Source: Aestuariibaculum marinum
GTDB lineage: Bacteria; Bacteroidota; Bacteroidia; Flavobacteriales; Flavobacteriaceae
DNA length: 64,000 nucleotides
Direction of reading: 5' to 3'
Assembly (NCBI RefSeq): GCF_014596975.1
Contig: NZ_JACVXD010000002.1
Location: 520,553-584,552, forward strand
The notes beneath the pieces were generated by a model. It had not been told where the DNA came from and did no database searches. It saw only the letters and a program-made list of their open reading frames with translations. The position numbers were made by a program, and so were the translations under genes. Shown here one piece after another: positions 17,433-25,443 of this stretch (positions are counted from its first letter, which is position 1; every line of letters begins with the position of its first letter).

Positions 17433-18131
17433 ATGTTTGGATATTATATATTAATTGGAGCCATCGCTTTAGTAAGTTGGCTGGTAAGTAATACATTAAA
17501 ACGTAAGTTTGAGCAATACTCGAAAGTGCACTTACGAAATGGAATGACAGGAGCTCAGATTGCTGAGAAAATGTTAGCCGATCACGGTATTAGAGATGTT
17601 GAGGTGATTTCTACACCAGGACGTTTAACAGATCATTATAACCCAAAAAATAAAACGGTGAATTTAAGTGAAGCTGTATACCATCAGCGTAATGCAGCCG
17701 CAGCAGCTGTTGCAGCACATGAGTGCGGTCATGCCGTGCAACATGCTCAGGCTTACGAATGGTTGAAAATGCGTTCGGCATTGGTTCCTGTGGTTAGTGT
17801 GACTTCAGGTATGTCGCAATGGTTAGTGATTGGAGGTTTAATTCTTGGGGCAGCCGAAAGTGCTGGTATGGGATTCTATATTGCCGTGCTTGGTTTGGTA
17901 TTTATGGCCGCAGCAACTTTATTTAGTTTTATTACCTTACCTGTAGAATACGATGCCAGTAATCGTGCTTTAGCTTGGCTTAAGAATAAAAACATGGTCT
18001 CTCAAGAAGAATATAAAGGTTCTGAAGATGCGTTAAAATGGGCCGCCAGAACATATCTTGTAGCTGCCATAGGTGCCTTGGCAAACTTATTATACTGGGG
18101 ATTACGAGTATTAGGTGGTTCAAGAGACTAA
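17433..18131 (+). CDS. Zinc metallopeptidase, YugP family
   Basis: A 232-residue membrane protein of the YugP-type neutral zinc metallopeptidase family (DUF2268-unrelated, M48-like). The HExxH motif is HECGH at residues 96-100, with membrane segments at about 3-20, 125-145, 148-170 and 205-225. The VEYDASNRALAWL stretch carries the downstream Glu/Asp expected to complete the site. The substrate is unknown; a membrane quality-control role is only inference. It is transcribed alone and ended by a strong hairpin. Confidence 0.92.
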   Translation: MFGYYILIGAIALVSWLVSNTLKRKFEQYSKVHLRNGMTGAQIAEKMLADHGIRDVEVISTPGRLTDHYNPKNKTVNLSEAVYHQRNAAAAAVAAHECGHAVQHAQAYEWLKMRSALVPVVSVTSGMSQWLVIGGLILGAAESAGMGFYIAVLGLVFMAAATLFSFITLPVEYDASNRALAWLKNKNMVSQEEYKGSEDALKWAARTYLVAAIGALANLLYWGLRVLGGSRD

Positions 18132-18151
18132 TAAAACCACAAAATAATAAT

Positions 18152-18180
18152 AAAGCCCTGAAGATCTTCGGGGCTTTTTC
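18152..18180 (+). terminator. Rho-independent terminator of the metallopeptidase gene
   Basis: AAAGCCC/GGGCTTT stem (18152-18158 with 18171-18177), extended by GAAGATCTTC, is followed by T residues. Confidence 0.85.
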
Positions 18181-18251
18181 GTTTCTTTACTCGATAATCG
18201 AGATTATAAAGTTTTACCTTTAGATCAAAAATTCTTTTTCAATATCATCAA

Positions 18252-20021
18252 ATGAAATCACCAGAATCTTATTATAAAGAGCATTTAGAAATTTATACAG
18301 CCGAAACGCAAAAGTTCTATCGAAAAATGACAGGTTTAAGTAGTCTGCGTTTATTGGTTTTTCTGTTGACGTCAGGTGGAATTTATCTGTTCTTTTATCA
18401 ATGGCAGGTAGCTGTAGCAATAGCAGTGGTTGGTATTTCAGTATTTATTTTTTTACTTACGAAATATAACGATGTTAAAGCCAAACGAAATTTTAATAAG
18501 GCGTTAGCCGAACTGAATGAAGAAGAACTTAAAATTTTATCGGGAAATTTTCATCATCGTGATGAAGGTTTGCAATATCAGGATCCGAAACATTTTTATA
18601 GTTTAGACATCGATTTGTTTGGTCGTGGGTCTTTCTTTCAGTTTATCAATAGAACCACGAATAATGAAGGAACGAATACATTAGCCAATTTGTTAAAGGC
18701 AAATGCTATTGATGATATAGAAGTTAGACAGAAAGCCATAAAAGAACTTAACGAAAAACCGAAGTGGCGTCAGTATTATTCAGCAACCTCTAGTTTGGTG
18801 CATGTTGAAACGCCTGCAAAACAAATTATAACCTGGTTAAAGGGCTATGAGTCGTTTTTGCCAAAATTTATGAAATGGCTACCATTGCTATTTACATTGG
18901 TAACTGTTGGTTTGGCGGTAGGTGCATTTATAGATTTTAAGCTTACAGCTTACCTTGGCTATTGGTTGCTTGTAGGCTTAGGTGTTAGCGGTGGCTATCT
19001 TAAGAAGATAAATATTCTGGCTTCAAACACAGATAAAGTTAAAGACACCTTTAGGCAATACGCCCTCTTGTTAGATTTAATAGAACAGGAAACTTTCACT
19101 TCAGAATTATTAAAAGAGAAACAACAGCAAATTCAGTTGGGAGAAGAAAAAGCTTCAGTAATTTTTAAAGCTTTTTCCAGATCTTTAGATGCGCTCGATA
19201 ATCGAAATAATTTAATTGGTGCTATTTTTGGAAATGGGTATTTTCTAACCGATTTAAAAAACAGTTATCGTATTGAAAAATGGATTGAAAAGTACGGACA
19301 TAAAGTAGCCGATTGGTTTGAAGTCGTAGCCTTTTTTGATGCGCACAATTCATTGGGTAACTTCAATTTTAATCATCCTGAATTTGTGTTTCCAAAAATC
19401 ATAGAAAACGGACCAACGATTCAGGCAGAACAGTTGGGGCACCCGCTATTAAATAAAGAAAAGCGTGTAGATAGCGATGTGACCATTAATAATGAACAGT
19501 TTTTTATTGTTACTGGTGCAAATATGGCAGGTAAAAGTACCTTTTTACGAACCATTTCGTTACATATTGTTATGGCTAATGTGGGGTTGCCGGTGTGTGC
19601 TAAGTCGAGCACCTATTCGCCAATAAAACTCATTACCAGTATGCGAACAACTGATTCATTAACCGACGATAGTTCTTATTTCTTTTCAGAACTTACACGC
19701 TTAAAATATATTGTCGATACCATTAAAAACCAACGTTGTTTTATTGTTTTAGATGAAATTTTAAAAGGCACCAATAGCACCGATAAAGCCATTGGTTCTA
19801 AAAAGTTTGTTGAGAAATTAGTCGCTTCTAAGGCTACGGGTATTATAGCAACGCACGATTTAAGTTTATGTGACATAGAGGAGGAACTCGATGCTGTAGA
19901 GAATTATTATTTTGATGCTGAAATTATAAACGACGAGCTCTACTTCGATTACAAATTAAAAAAGGGGATTTGCCAGAATATGAATGCTTCTTTTCTCTTA
20001 AAAAAAATGGAAATTGTTTAG
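18252..20021 (+). CDS. Membrane-anchored MutS-like ATPase
   Basis: A 589-residue protein with a MutS-type ATPase at its C-terminus: Walker A GANMAGKSTFLRT near residue 423, the TTDSLTDDSSYFFSEL signature block, Walker B CFIVLDEILKGTNSTDK near residue 496, and the ATHDLSL switch. Unlike MutS or MutS2 it has four hydrophobic segments in the N-terminal half (about residues 35-50, 54-72, 213-230, 235-252), a middle coiled lever region, and no mismatch-recognition domain, endonuclease Smr domain or KOW tail. It is therefore a membrane-bound relative common in Bacteroidota with unknown function, not a mismatch repair protein in the usual sense. Confidence 0.9.
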   Translation: MKSPESYYKEHLEIYTAETQKFYRKMTGLSSLRLLVFLLTSGGIYLFFYQWQVAVAIAVVGISVFIFLLTKYNDVKAKRNFNKALAELNEEELKILSGNFHHRDEGLQYQDPKHFYSLDIDLFGRGSFFQFINRTTNNEGTNTLANLLKANAIDDIEVRQKAIKELNEKPKWRQYYSATSSLVHVETPAKQIITWLKGYESFLPKFMKWLPLLFTLVTVGLAVGAFIDFKLTAYLGYWLLVGLGVSGGYLKKINILASNTDKVKDTFRQYALLLDLIEQETFTSELLKEKQQQIQLGEEKASVIFKAFSRSLDALDNRNNLIGAIFGNGYFLTDLKNSYRIEKWIEKYGHKVADWFEVVAFFDAHNSLGNFNFNHPEFVFPKIIENGPTIQAEQLGHPLLNKEKRVDSDVTINNEQFFIVTGANMAGKSTFLRTISLHIVMANVGLPVCAKSSTYSPIKLITSMRTTDSLTDDSSYFFSELTRLKYIVDTIKNQRCFIVLDEILKGTNSTDKAIGSKKFVEKLVASKATGIIATHDLSLCDIEEELDAVENYYFDAEIINDELYFDYKLKKGICQNMNASFLLKKMEIV

Positions 20022-20096
20022 AAAATTATAAACTTCAATATATTGCATCAATTGAATAAGTTAGTATCTTTAATCTAACTAACAGCCTGTTATCTT

Positions 20097-20876
20097 ATGC
20101 AAGATCAATTGAAAATAGCCCTTATTCAATCCGATTTGGTTTGGGAAAATCCAAAAGCCAATCGTAAGCAATTCAAAGAGAAAATTGAAACCATTAAAGG
20201 CGATATAGATCTCATTGTTCTTCCGGAAATGTTTACCACAGCCTTTACCATGAATGCCGAAAAAGTAGCTGAGACTATGCAAGGTAAAACAGTAACTTGG
20301 ATGCAGACTATTGCTAAAGAAACCAATGCGGCGATTATGGGAAGCATAATAGTTGAGGATGATACATTGTATTATAACCGGTTGCTGTTTGTTGAACCTT
20401 CAGGAGAAGTAAGGTGGTACGATAAACGTCATACATTCACCTTAGCAGGCGAGGATAAAGTCTATTCTAAAGGAGATAAAAAGGTTATTATAGAATACAG
20501 AGGATGGAAAATTTGTCCGCAGGTATGCTACGATTTACGCTTTCCAGTCTGGGTTAGAAATATTGAAGACTACGATGTGTTGATTTATGTTGCTAACTGG
20601 CCGAAGCCAAGAATTTTCGCCTGGGATACCTTGTTGAAAGCGCGTGCTATTGAGAATATGTGTTATTGCATTGGGGTAAATCGGGTTGGACTTGATGACT
20701 TACAAAATGAATATTGTGGTAATTCTGAAGTATACGATGTATTAGGTAATGCCATTTCTAAACTAAAACCTAACCGAGATATGATAGATGTGGTTACACT
20801 AGAGCGTAACCACATTAATTTTTACCGTAATAAGCTTAAGTTTTTAGAAGATAAGGATAGCTTTAGTCTTCATTAA
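20097..20876 (+). CDS. Carbon-nitrogen hydrolase, omega-amidase-like
   Basis: A 259-residue nitrilase-superfamily amidase. The Glu-Lys-Cys catalytic triad is visible as LPEMFTTAFT (Glu), RWYDKRHTF (Lys) and CPQVCYDLRFPVW (Cys). The closest described relatives are YafV/omega-amidase enzymes that hydrolyse alpha-ketoglutaramate and ketosuccinamate in methionine salvage and amide repair. The substrate assignment follows the family and is not proven. It is cytosolic, and its last 14 bases overlap the convergent lipoprotein gene. Confidence 0.9.
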   Translation: MQDQLKIALIQSDLVWENPKANRKQFKEKIETIKGDIDLIVLPEMFTTAFTMNAEKVAETMQGKTVTWMQTIAKETNAAIMGSIIVEDDTLYYNRLLFVEPSGEVRWYDKRHTFTLAGEDKVYSKGDKKVIIEYRGWKICPQVCYDLRFPVWVRNIEDYDVLIYVANWPKPRIFAWDTLLKARAIENMCYCIGVNRVGLDDLQNEYCGNSEVYDVLGNAISKLKPNRDMIDVVTLERNHINFYRNKLKFLEDKDSFSLH

Positions 20877-22467
20877 AAATTAATGTTTCTATATTTCCCC
20901 AACCAGCTCTAACTTCGTCAATTTTAAAATGACTAACGCGCTCGGGCTGGATTTTATCTAAATAACTACCTGTGTCAAATATGCCATTACTGTTAGTGTC
21001 GTGAATAATTCTTACTAGGTAAGTTCCTGTAGATAAGTTTTCAAAATCTATATAGCCTTCTTTTGTTATATGTTGTTCATATTTAACGTCTCCTTTTTCG
21101 GTGGTTAACTGAATAATAAGAGGTAATTTGGCATTTACCAAATTGAAGCGAACATCTCCAAACTCTGATGATTTCTTAGTTCGCACTGTGTAATTTAAAG
21201 TGTCAGTATTTTTGTTATCAAAGAAATCGGTTAGCGCATCAGGGAATATTTGAATCTTATAATTGTTGTCTTCAGTCTTTTTAAAATCAATCGAATAGGT
21301 ATTGTTCAGGCTGTCTAGTTTTGTAGTAAAATCTACTTGTGCTGAATCCTTATCAATTAAATTGACTTTAGATGTGTCGAAACTTACAAAAGGAATATTT
21401 CCTTTAATTTTAAAGGTCTCTGTAATGCTTCCGGCAGGAATACTTTTTATAATCAGGGAATCTTTATCCTGCGGACGAATTTTAACAGTGTAGTCTTTTT
21501 TAAATTCAGGGTGCGTCACTACAAAAATTAAAGAATCGATATCTGTTTTTGGCTTGTACCAATAGTTTAGTGTATCTGTTTTTTCTTCTTTAGTAATGCG
21601 GTGTTCAAAATCAGCTGGCACATCAGAAATTAAATTAATATCCATGCCTTCTACGTTTCCTTCGTAACCAAAAGCTATTTTTTGTTGTGCAGCAATAAAC
21701 GGACGCGTAGCCTTAAAATCTAAAGTTTCTTTAAATAGTTTTATAGTATAACTTGAATCAGTAGGTACAGTTATAAGATTATCGTAAAACCCAATTTGAT
21801 CAGTTTTTTGCTGAAATTTATTATCACCATTGTTATCTTTTAAAGCCATTAATAAATATTTCCCCGCTTTAATGTTTTCAATATTAAACGTCGTTACACT
21901 ATCTAAAGTGTTGGTGATATAAGTTGGAACTTTTCTGTATACAATAGAATCGTTAAAGGTTGAGTCTACTTCGTATAGTCCGACATTAACAAACGTTTCG
22001 GGTTGTTTTTTAAGGGCATCAATAATAGTTCCTTTTACTGAAAGCGAATCGATATAACTTCCGGTTGAAAACACATATCGATAGTATGGATACGGGTTAC
22101 CTTCATTATTATCGGTAATGCTATTACCAAAGTTAAAAGCATAAGTCGTGTTTGCTTTTAAAGTGTCTTTAATTTTTATGGTAATAAATTTACTCGCGCC
22201 TCCAAGGGGGGTGACCTCTGGCTGATATTCCATAGGCGGCGAAATAATAAGCTGCTTTTGTAAATCTTTTATCTTGATATATTCATCAAAATAAATCTTG
22301 ATTTCATTACTGTTAAAATTGGTTGTAAAATTTTCAGGTAACGATTTTACAATTTGGGGAGGTGTTTCATCTTTAGGTCCTCCGTCTGGAGTGCCACGAT
22401 TCGCACAGTTAGCTAACACCAAGCCTATTAAGGCTAATAAAATAACATTTGAAAACGTTTTATTCAT
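20863..22467 (-). CDS. Ig-like domain lipoprotein
   Basis: A 534-residue surface or periplasmic lipoprotein. The lipobox is LVLANC with Cys at residue 20. After a short linker (RGTPDGGPKDETPPQIVKS) comes a bacterial Ig-like (Big_5/SbsA-type) domain in residues about 38-130, with the typical IKIYFDEYIKIK strand. A second carboxypeptidase-regulatory-like domain (VKGTIIDAL...GKYLLMALKDNNGDNKFQ) follows. The C-terminal part again contains a TYLVRIIHDTNSNGIFD motif. It is probably an envelope structural or adhesion component; no enzymatic motif is present. A minus-strand TAGGTTTG box at 22488-22495 lies 20 bases before the start. Confidence 0.9.
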   Translation of the reverse strand: MNKTFSNVILLALIGLVLANCANRGTPDGGPKDETPPQIVKSLPENFTTNFNSNEIKIYFDEYIKIKDLQKQLIISPPMEYQPEVTPLGGASKFITIKIKDTLKANTTYAFNFGNSITDNNEGNPYPYYRYVFSTGSYIDSLSVKGTIIDALKKQPETFVNVGLYEVDSTFNDSIVYRKVPTYITNTLDSVTTFNIENIKAGKYLLMALKDNNGDNKFQQKTDQIGFYDNLITVPTDSSYTIKLFKETLDFKATRPFIAAQQKIAFGYEGNVEGMDINLISDVPADFEHRITKEEKTDTLNYWYKPKTDIDSLIFVVTHPEFKKDYTVKIRPQDKDSLIIKSIPAGSITETFKIKGNIPFVSFDTSKVNLIDKDSAQVDFTTKLDSLNNTYSIDFKKTEDNNYKIQIFPDALTDFFDNKNTDTLNYTVRTKKSSEFGDVRFNLVNAKLPLIIQLTTEKGDVKYEQHITKEGYIDFENLSTGTYLVRIIHDTNSNGIFDTGSYLDKIQPERVSHFKIDEVRAGWGNIETLIFNED

Positions 22468-22525
22468 TACCTGTTTTAAATTTTTAGCAAACCTACATAA
22501 TTTTAAAGATATAACGACTAACTGT

Positions 22526-23203
22526 TTAGGCTATTGCCATGGTAGCAATGCTTATTTTTACATTCTTTGCTTGGTTTAATACATTAATACAAGCCTCTAA
22601 AGTTGCTCCAGTGGTAATAAGGTCATCAACCAGTAATATATGTTTGCTTTCTATATGTTTTGGGTTTTTTAGTTGAAATAATTCATTGTTATTGTTCCAT
22701 CGGGCAATTCGAATTTTATTTACTTGCGACTGGGTGTTTGTTACCTTCACTAAAATATTGTCTTGGTATTCGGCATTTAAAGCTTCAGCAATGTGTTGTC
22801 CGAATTTCGCAACTTGATTATAACCGCGTTTTTTCAATTTCTTTTTATGTAACGGTACCGGAATGACCATGTCGATATGTTGATATTGTGATAGAGAGCT
22901 AAGTTCACCGCCTAACCAATCGCCAAGGGTAATACCTATGTTTTCGTAGCCTTTATATTTTAGACCATGAATAAGTTGTTGAACAAGACCTTTCTTTTTA
23001 AAACGAAAAAGTGCCGTGGCATGTTCTATTTTGGCGCGACCATACAGTACTTTTTTAACAGCATCGGAATTATCAAAATGGAAATTGGTAACTGGCAAAT
23101 CATGTCTGCATTGCACACAAATTGTTTTTTCATTATCATTTAATGTGTTTAGGCAGGCATAGCATACTTTTGGAAATAATAAATTGATAACAGATTGAAA
23201 CAT
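22526..23203 (-). CDS. ComF family phosphoribosyltransferase-like protein
   Basis: A 225-residue protein of the ComF family, related to competence protein ComFC and GntX. Zinc-finger cysteines are CYAC (C14, C17) and CVQC (C29, C32), and the phosphoribosyltransferase motif LLVDDLITTGATLE is near residue 195. The start at MFQSVINLLFPKVC is chosen because family members open this way; two upstream in-frame ATGs (up to 23257) would add 18 residues. ComF proteins are needed for DNA uptake or DNA use in natural transformation in several bacteria; here that role is by family only. Confidence 0.85.
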   Translation of the reverse strand: MFQSVINLLFPKVCYACLNTLNDNEKTICVQCRHDLPVTNFHFDNSDAVKKVLYGRAKIEHATALFRFKKKGLVQQLIHGLKYKGYENIGITLGDWLGGELSSLSQYQHIDMVIPVPLHKKKLKKRGYNQVAKFGQHIAEALNAEYQDNILVKVTNTQSQVNKIRIARWNNNNELFQLKNPKHIESKHILLVDDLITTGATLEACINVLNQAKNVKISIATMAIA

Positions 23204-23301
23204 TACTTGCGAAAAAATGGGTTCCATAAACTTAATCAAAAATTTAATGCATTGCACGCTTAATTTTTAAAGAAGAATTCCATTAGTTAGCGGCGGTTTT
23301 T

Positions 23302-23309
23302 TATTTTTG
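23302..23309 (+). promoter_or_regulatory. Promoter -7 box directly before the glyS start codon
   Basis: TATTTTTG fits TAnnTTTG and only 4 bases separate it from the glyS ATG at 23314, which would produce a leaderless transcript. Confidence 0.5.
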
Positions 23310-23313
23310 CAGC

Positions 23314-24858
23314 ATGGCAAATCAAGATGATCAATTTAAAAAGGTAATCTCTCACGCTAAGGAGTATGGTTACGTGTTTCAGAGTAGTGAAATCTACGAC
23401 GGATTAAGTGCAGTTTACGACTATGCACAAAATGGTGCAGAATTAAAGAAAAACATTCGCGATTACTGGTGGAAAGCCATGGTGCAGATGAATGAAAATA
23501 TAGTAGGAATTGACGCCGCTATTTTTATGCATCCAACCACATGGAAAGCTTCAGGTCACGTTGATGCCTTTAACGATCCTTTAATTGATAACAAGGATTC
23601 TAAAAAGCGTTACCGCGCGGACGTTTTAATTGAAGATTACTGTGCTAAAATTGAATCTAAAATAGATAAGGAAGTTACTAAAGCGGCGAAACGTTTTGGT
23701 GACGCTTTCAATAAAGAAGAATTTGTATCTACAAATCCTCGTGTTTTAGGATATCAGGAAAAAATAAATACCATTCTTTCGCGTATGGCAAAGTCTTTAG
23801 AAAATGAAGATTTAGCAGATGTGAAAGCGTTAATTGAAGAGCTGGAAATTGCCGATCCGTTAACTGGAAGTAAAAACTGGACCGATGTGAAGCAATTCAA
23901 CCTAATGTTTGGAACCAAGTTAGGTGCTTCAGCTGAAAGTGCGATGGACTTATACTTGCGTCCTGAAACGGCTCAGGGTATTTTCGTGAACTTCTTGAAC
24001 GTTCAGAAAACGGGTAGAATGAAGATACCATTTGGTATCGCGCAAACAGGTAAGGCATTCAGAAACGAGATTGTGGCCAGACAATTTATCTTTAGAATGC
24101 GTGAGTTCGAGCAAATGGAAATGCAGTTTTTCATTAAGCCAGGAACGCAGCAAGAGTGGTATGAGCATTGGAAAGAAACACGATTAAAATGGCATTTAAG
24201 TTTAGGAATGGGTGAAGATAATTACCGTTTCCACGACCATGAAAAATTGGCGCATTATGCCGATGCTGCTGCCGATATAGAGTTTAAATTCCCATTCGGG
24301 TTTAAAGAATTAGAAGGAATTCATTCACGTACCGATTTCGATTTAAGTCAGCACGAAAAATTTTCTGGTAAAAAATTACAGTATTTCGATCCGGAAGAAA
24401 ATAAAAGCTATGTGCCTTACGTGTTAGAAACCTCAATTGGTTTAGATCGTATGTTCTTAGCGGTATTCTCGAACTCGTTACAGGAAGAGGAATTAGAAAA
24501 CGGAACGACTAGAACGGTACTTAAATTACCAAGTGTTTTAGCGCCAGTAAAAGCAGCTATTCTACCATTGGTTAAAAAAGATGGTTTGCCAGATGTGGCT
24601 CGTAAAATTATTGAGGACTTAAAATGGGATTTCAATGTGGTTTACGATGAAAAGGATGCCGTTGGGCGTCGTTATAGAAGACAAGATGCTAACGGAACAC
24701 CATTCTGTATTACTGTAGATCATGATACTTTAGAAGATAACACTGTAACCATTCGTCATAGAGATTCTATGGAGCAGGAACGTGTTAAAATTGAAGATTT
24801 ACGAGATATCATCAAGAAAGAAGTTGATGTACGTAATTGGTTATTAAAAATGAAATAA
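23314..24858 (+). CDS. glyS: Glycine--tRNA ligase
   Basis: A 514-residue class II synthetase of the eukaryote/archaeal-like homodimeric type, charging tRNA-Gly. Motif 2 is in the FRNEIVARQFIFRMREFEQME segment near residue 255, and motif 3 with its Arg is in ETSIGLDRMFLAVF near residue 375. The C-terminal anticodon-binding domain starts near KLPSVLAPVKAAILPL and includes GRRYRRQDANGTPFCITVD. The start is fixed by the -7 box immediately upstream. Confidence 0.96.
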   Translation: MANQDDQFKKVISHAKEYGYVFQSSEIYDGLSAVYDYAQNGAELKKNIRDYWWKAMVQMNENIVGIDAAIFMHPTTWKASGHVDAFNDPLIDNKDSKKRYRADVLIEDYCAKIESKIDKEVTKAAKRFGDAFNKEEFVSTNPRVLGYQEKINTILSRMAKSLENEDLADVKALIEELEIADPLTGSKNWTDVKQFNLMFGTKLGASAESAMDLYLRPETAQGIFVNFLNVQKTGRMKIPFGIAQTGKAFRNEIVARQFIFRMREFEQMEMQFFIKPGTQQEWYEHWKETRLKWHLSLGMGEDNYRFHDHEKLAHYADAAADIEFKFPFGFKELEGIHSRTDFDLSQHEKFSGKKLQYFDPEENKSYVPYVLETSIGLDRMFLAVFSNSLQEEELENGTTRTVLKLPSVLAPVKAAILPLVKKDGLPDVARKIIEDLKWDFNVVYDEKDAVGRRYRRQDANGTPFCITVDHDTLEDNTVTIRHRDSMEQERVKIEDLRDIIKKEVDVRNWLLKMK

Positions 24859-24885
24859 TCTGAAATACATCAGAAGCTATATAAC

Positions 24886-24914
24886 AAAAATCCTGAGTAT
24901 GCTCGGGATTTTTT
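24886..24914 (+). terminator. Rho-independent terminator of glyS
   Basis: Stem 24886-24897 with 24902-24913, one G-T wobble, ending in a T-run. It lies directly at the stop of the convergent Lrp gene and may serve both. Confidence 0.8.
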
Positions 24915-25383
24915 ATATCTGTATTTGTCGGTCGATTTGCTGATCAAGGGAAATCATTGACTCGGTTCGCAATACCCCGGGAATAGTTTGTATGTCGTGG
25001 TTTAGTAAATGCATAAGGTGGGCGTTATCTAAACAAAGTAATTTGATAAATATGTTGTAAGTCCCCGTTGTATAATGGCACTCGAGAACTTCTGGAATGC
25101 GTTTTAAAGCTTTAACAATAGATTCATTATTTGTAGCATGATCTAAATAAATACCAACAAACGCCATGGTGTTGTATCCTAATACTTTTGAGTTAAGAAT
25201 AAACTTCGAGCCCGAAATGAGTTTCGATTTTTCAAGTTTTCGTAAACGTTGATGAATTGCAGCACCAGAAATCCCTACATTACGGGCTATTTCTAAAATA
25301 GGAGTACGAGCATCGCTGGTTAAAGCCCTTAGTATTTTCTTATCGATACCGTCAATAGTGATGGTTTTAGTTTTTGCCTTCAT
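24913..25383 (-). CDS. Lrp/AsnC family transcriptional regulator
   Basis: A 156-residue regulator. The N-terminal winged helix-turn-helix (DGIDKKILRALTSDARTPIL, NVGISGAAIHQRLRKLE) binds DNA, and the C-terminal RAM/AsnC domain (LGYNTMAFVGIYLDHA..., GTYNIFIKLLCLDNAHLMHL) binds amino-acid effectors and oligomerises. It lies 60 bases downstream of the saccharopine dehydrogenase gene on the same strand, which suggests it controls that gene in response to an amino acid, perhaps lysine. That link is inference from position. Confidence 0.95.
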   Translation of the reverse strand: MKAKTKTITIDGIDKKILRALTSDARTPILEIARNVGISGAAIHQRLRKLEKSKLISGSKFILNSKVLGYNTMAFVGIYLDHATNNESIVKALKRIPEVLECHYTTGTYNIFIKLLCLDNAHLMHLLNHDIQTIPGVLRTESMISLDQQIDRQIQI

Positions 25384-25443
25384 TCATTTCAAATTAGAAT
25401 ATAAATGTAATTATTTAGTTTTAAAATGAAAGAATAAAGGGGT

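Noticed and set aside
18038..18223. Open frame overlapping the end of the metallopeptidase gene and its terminator
   Set aside because: It is out of frame with a well-supported gene and runs through a terminator hairpin.
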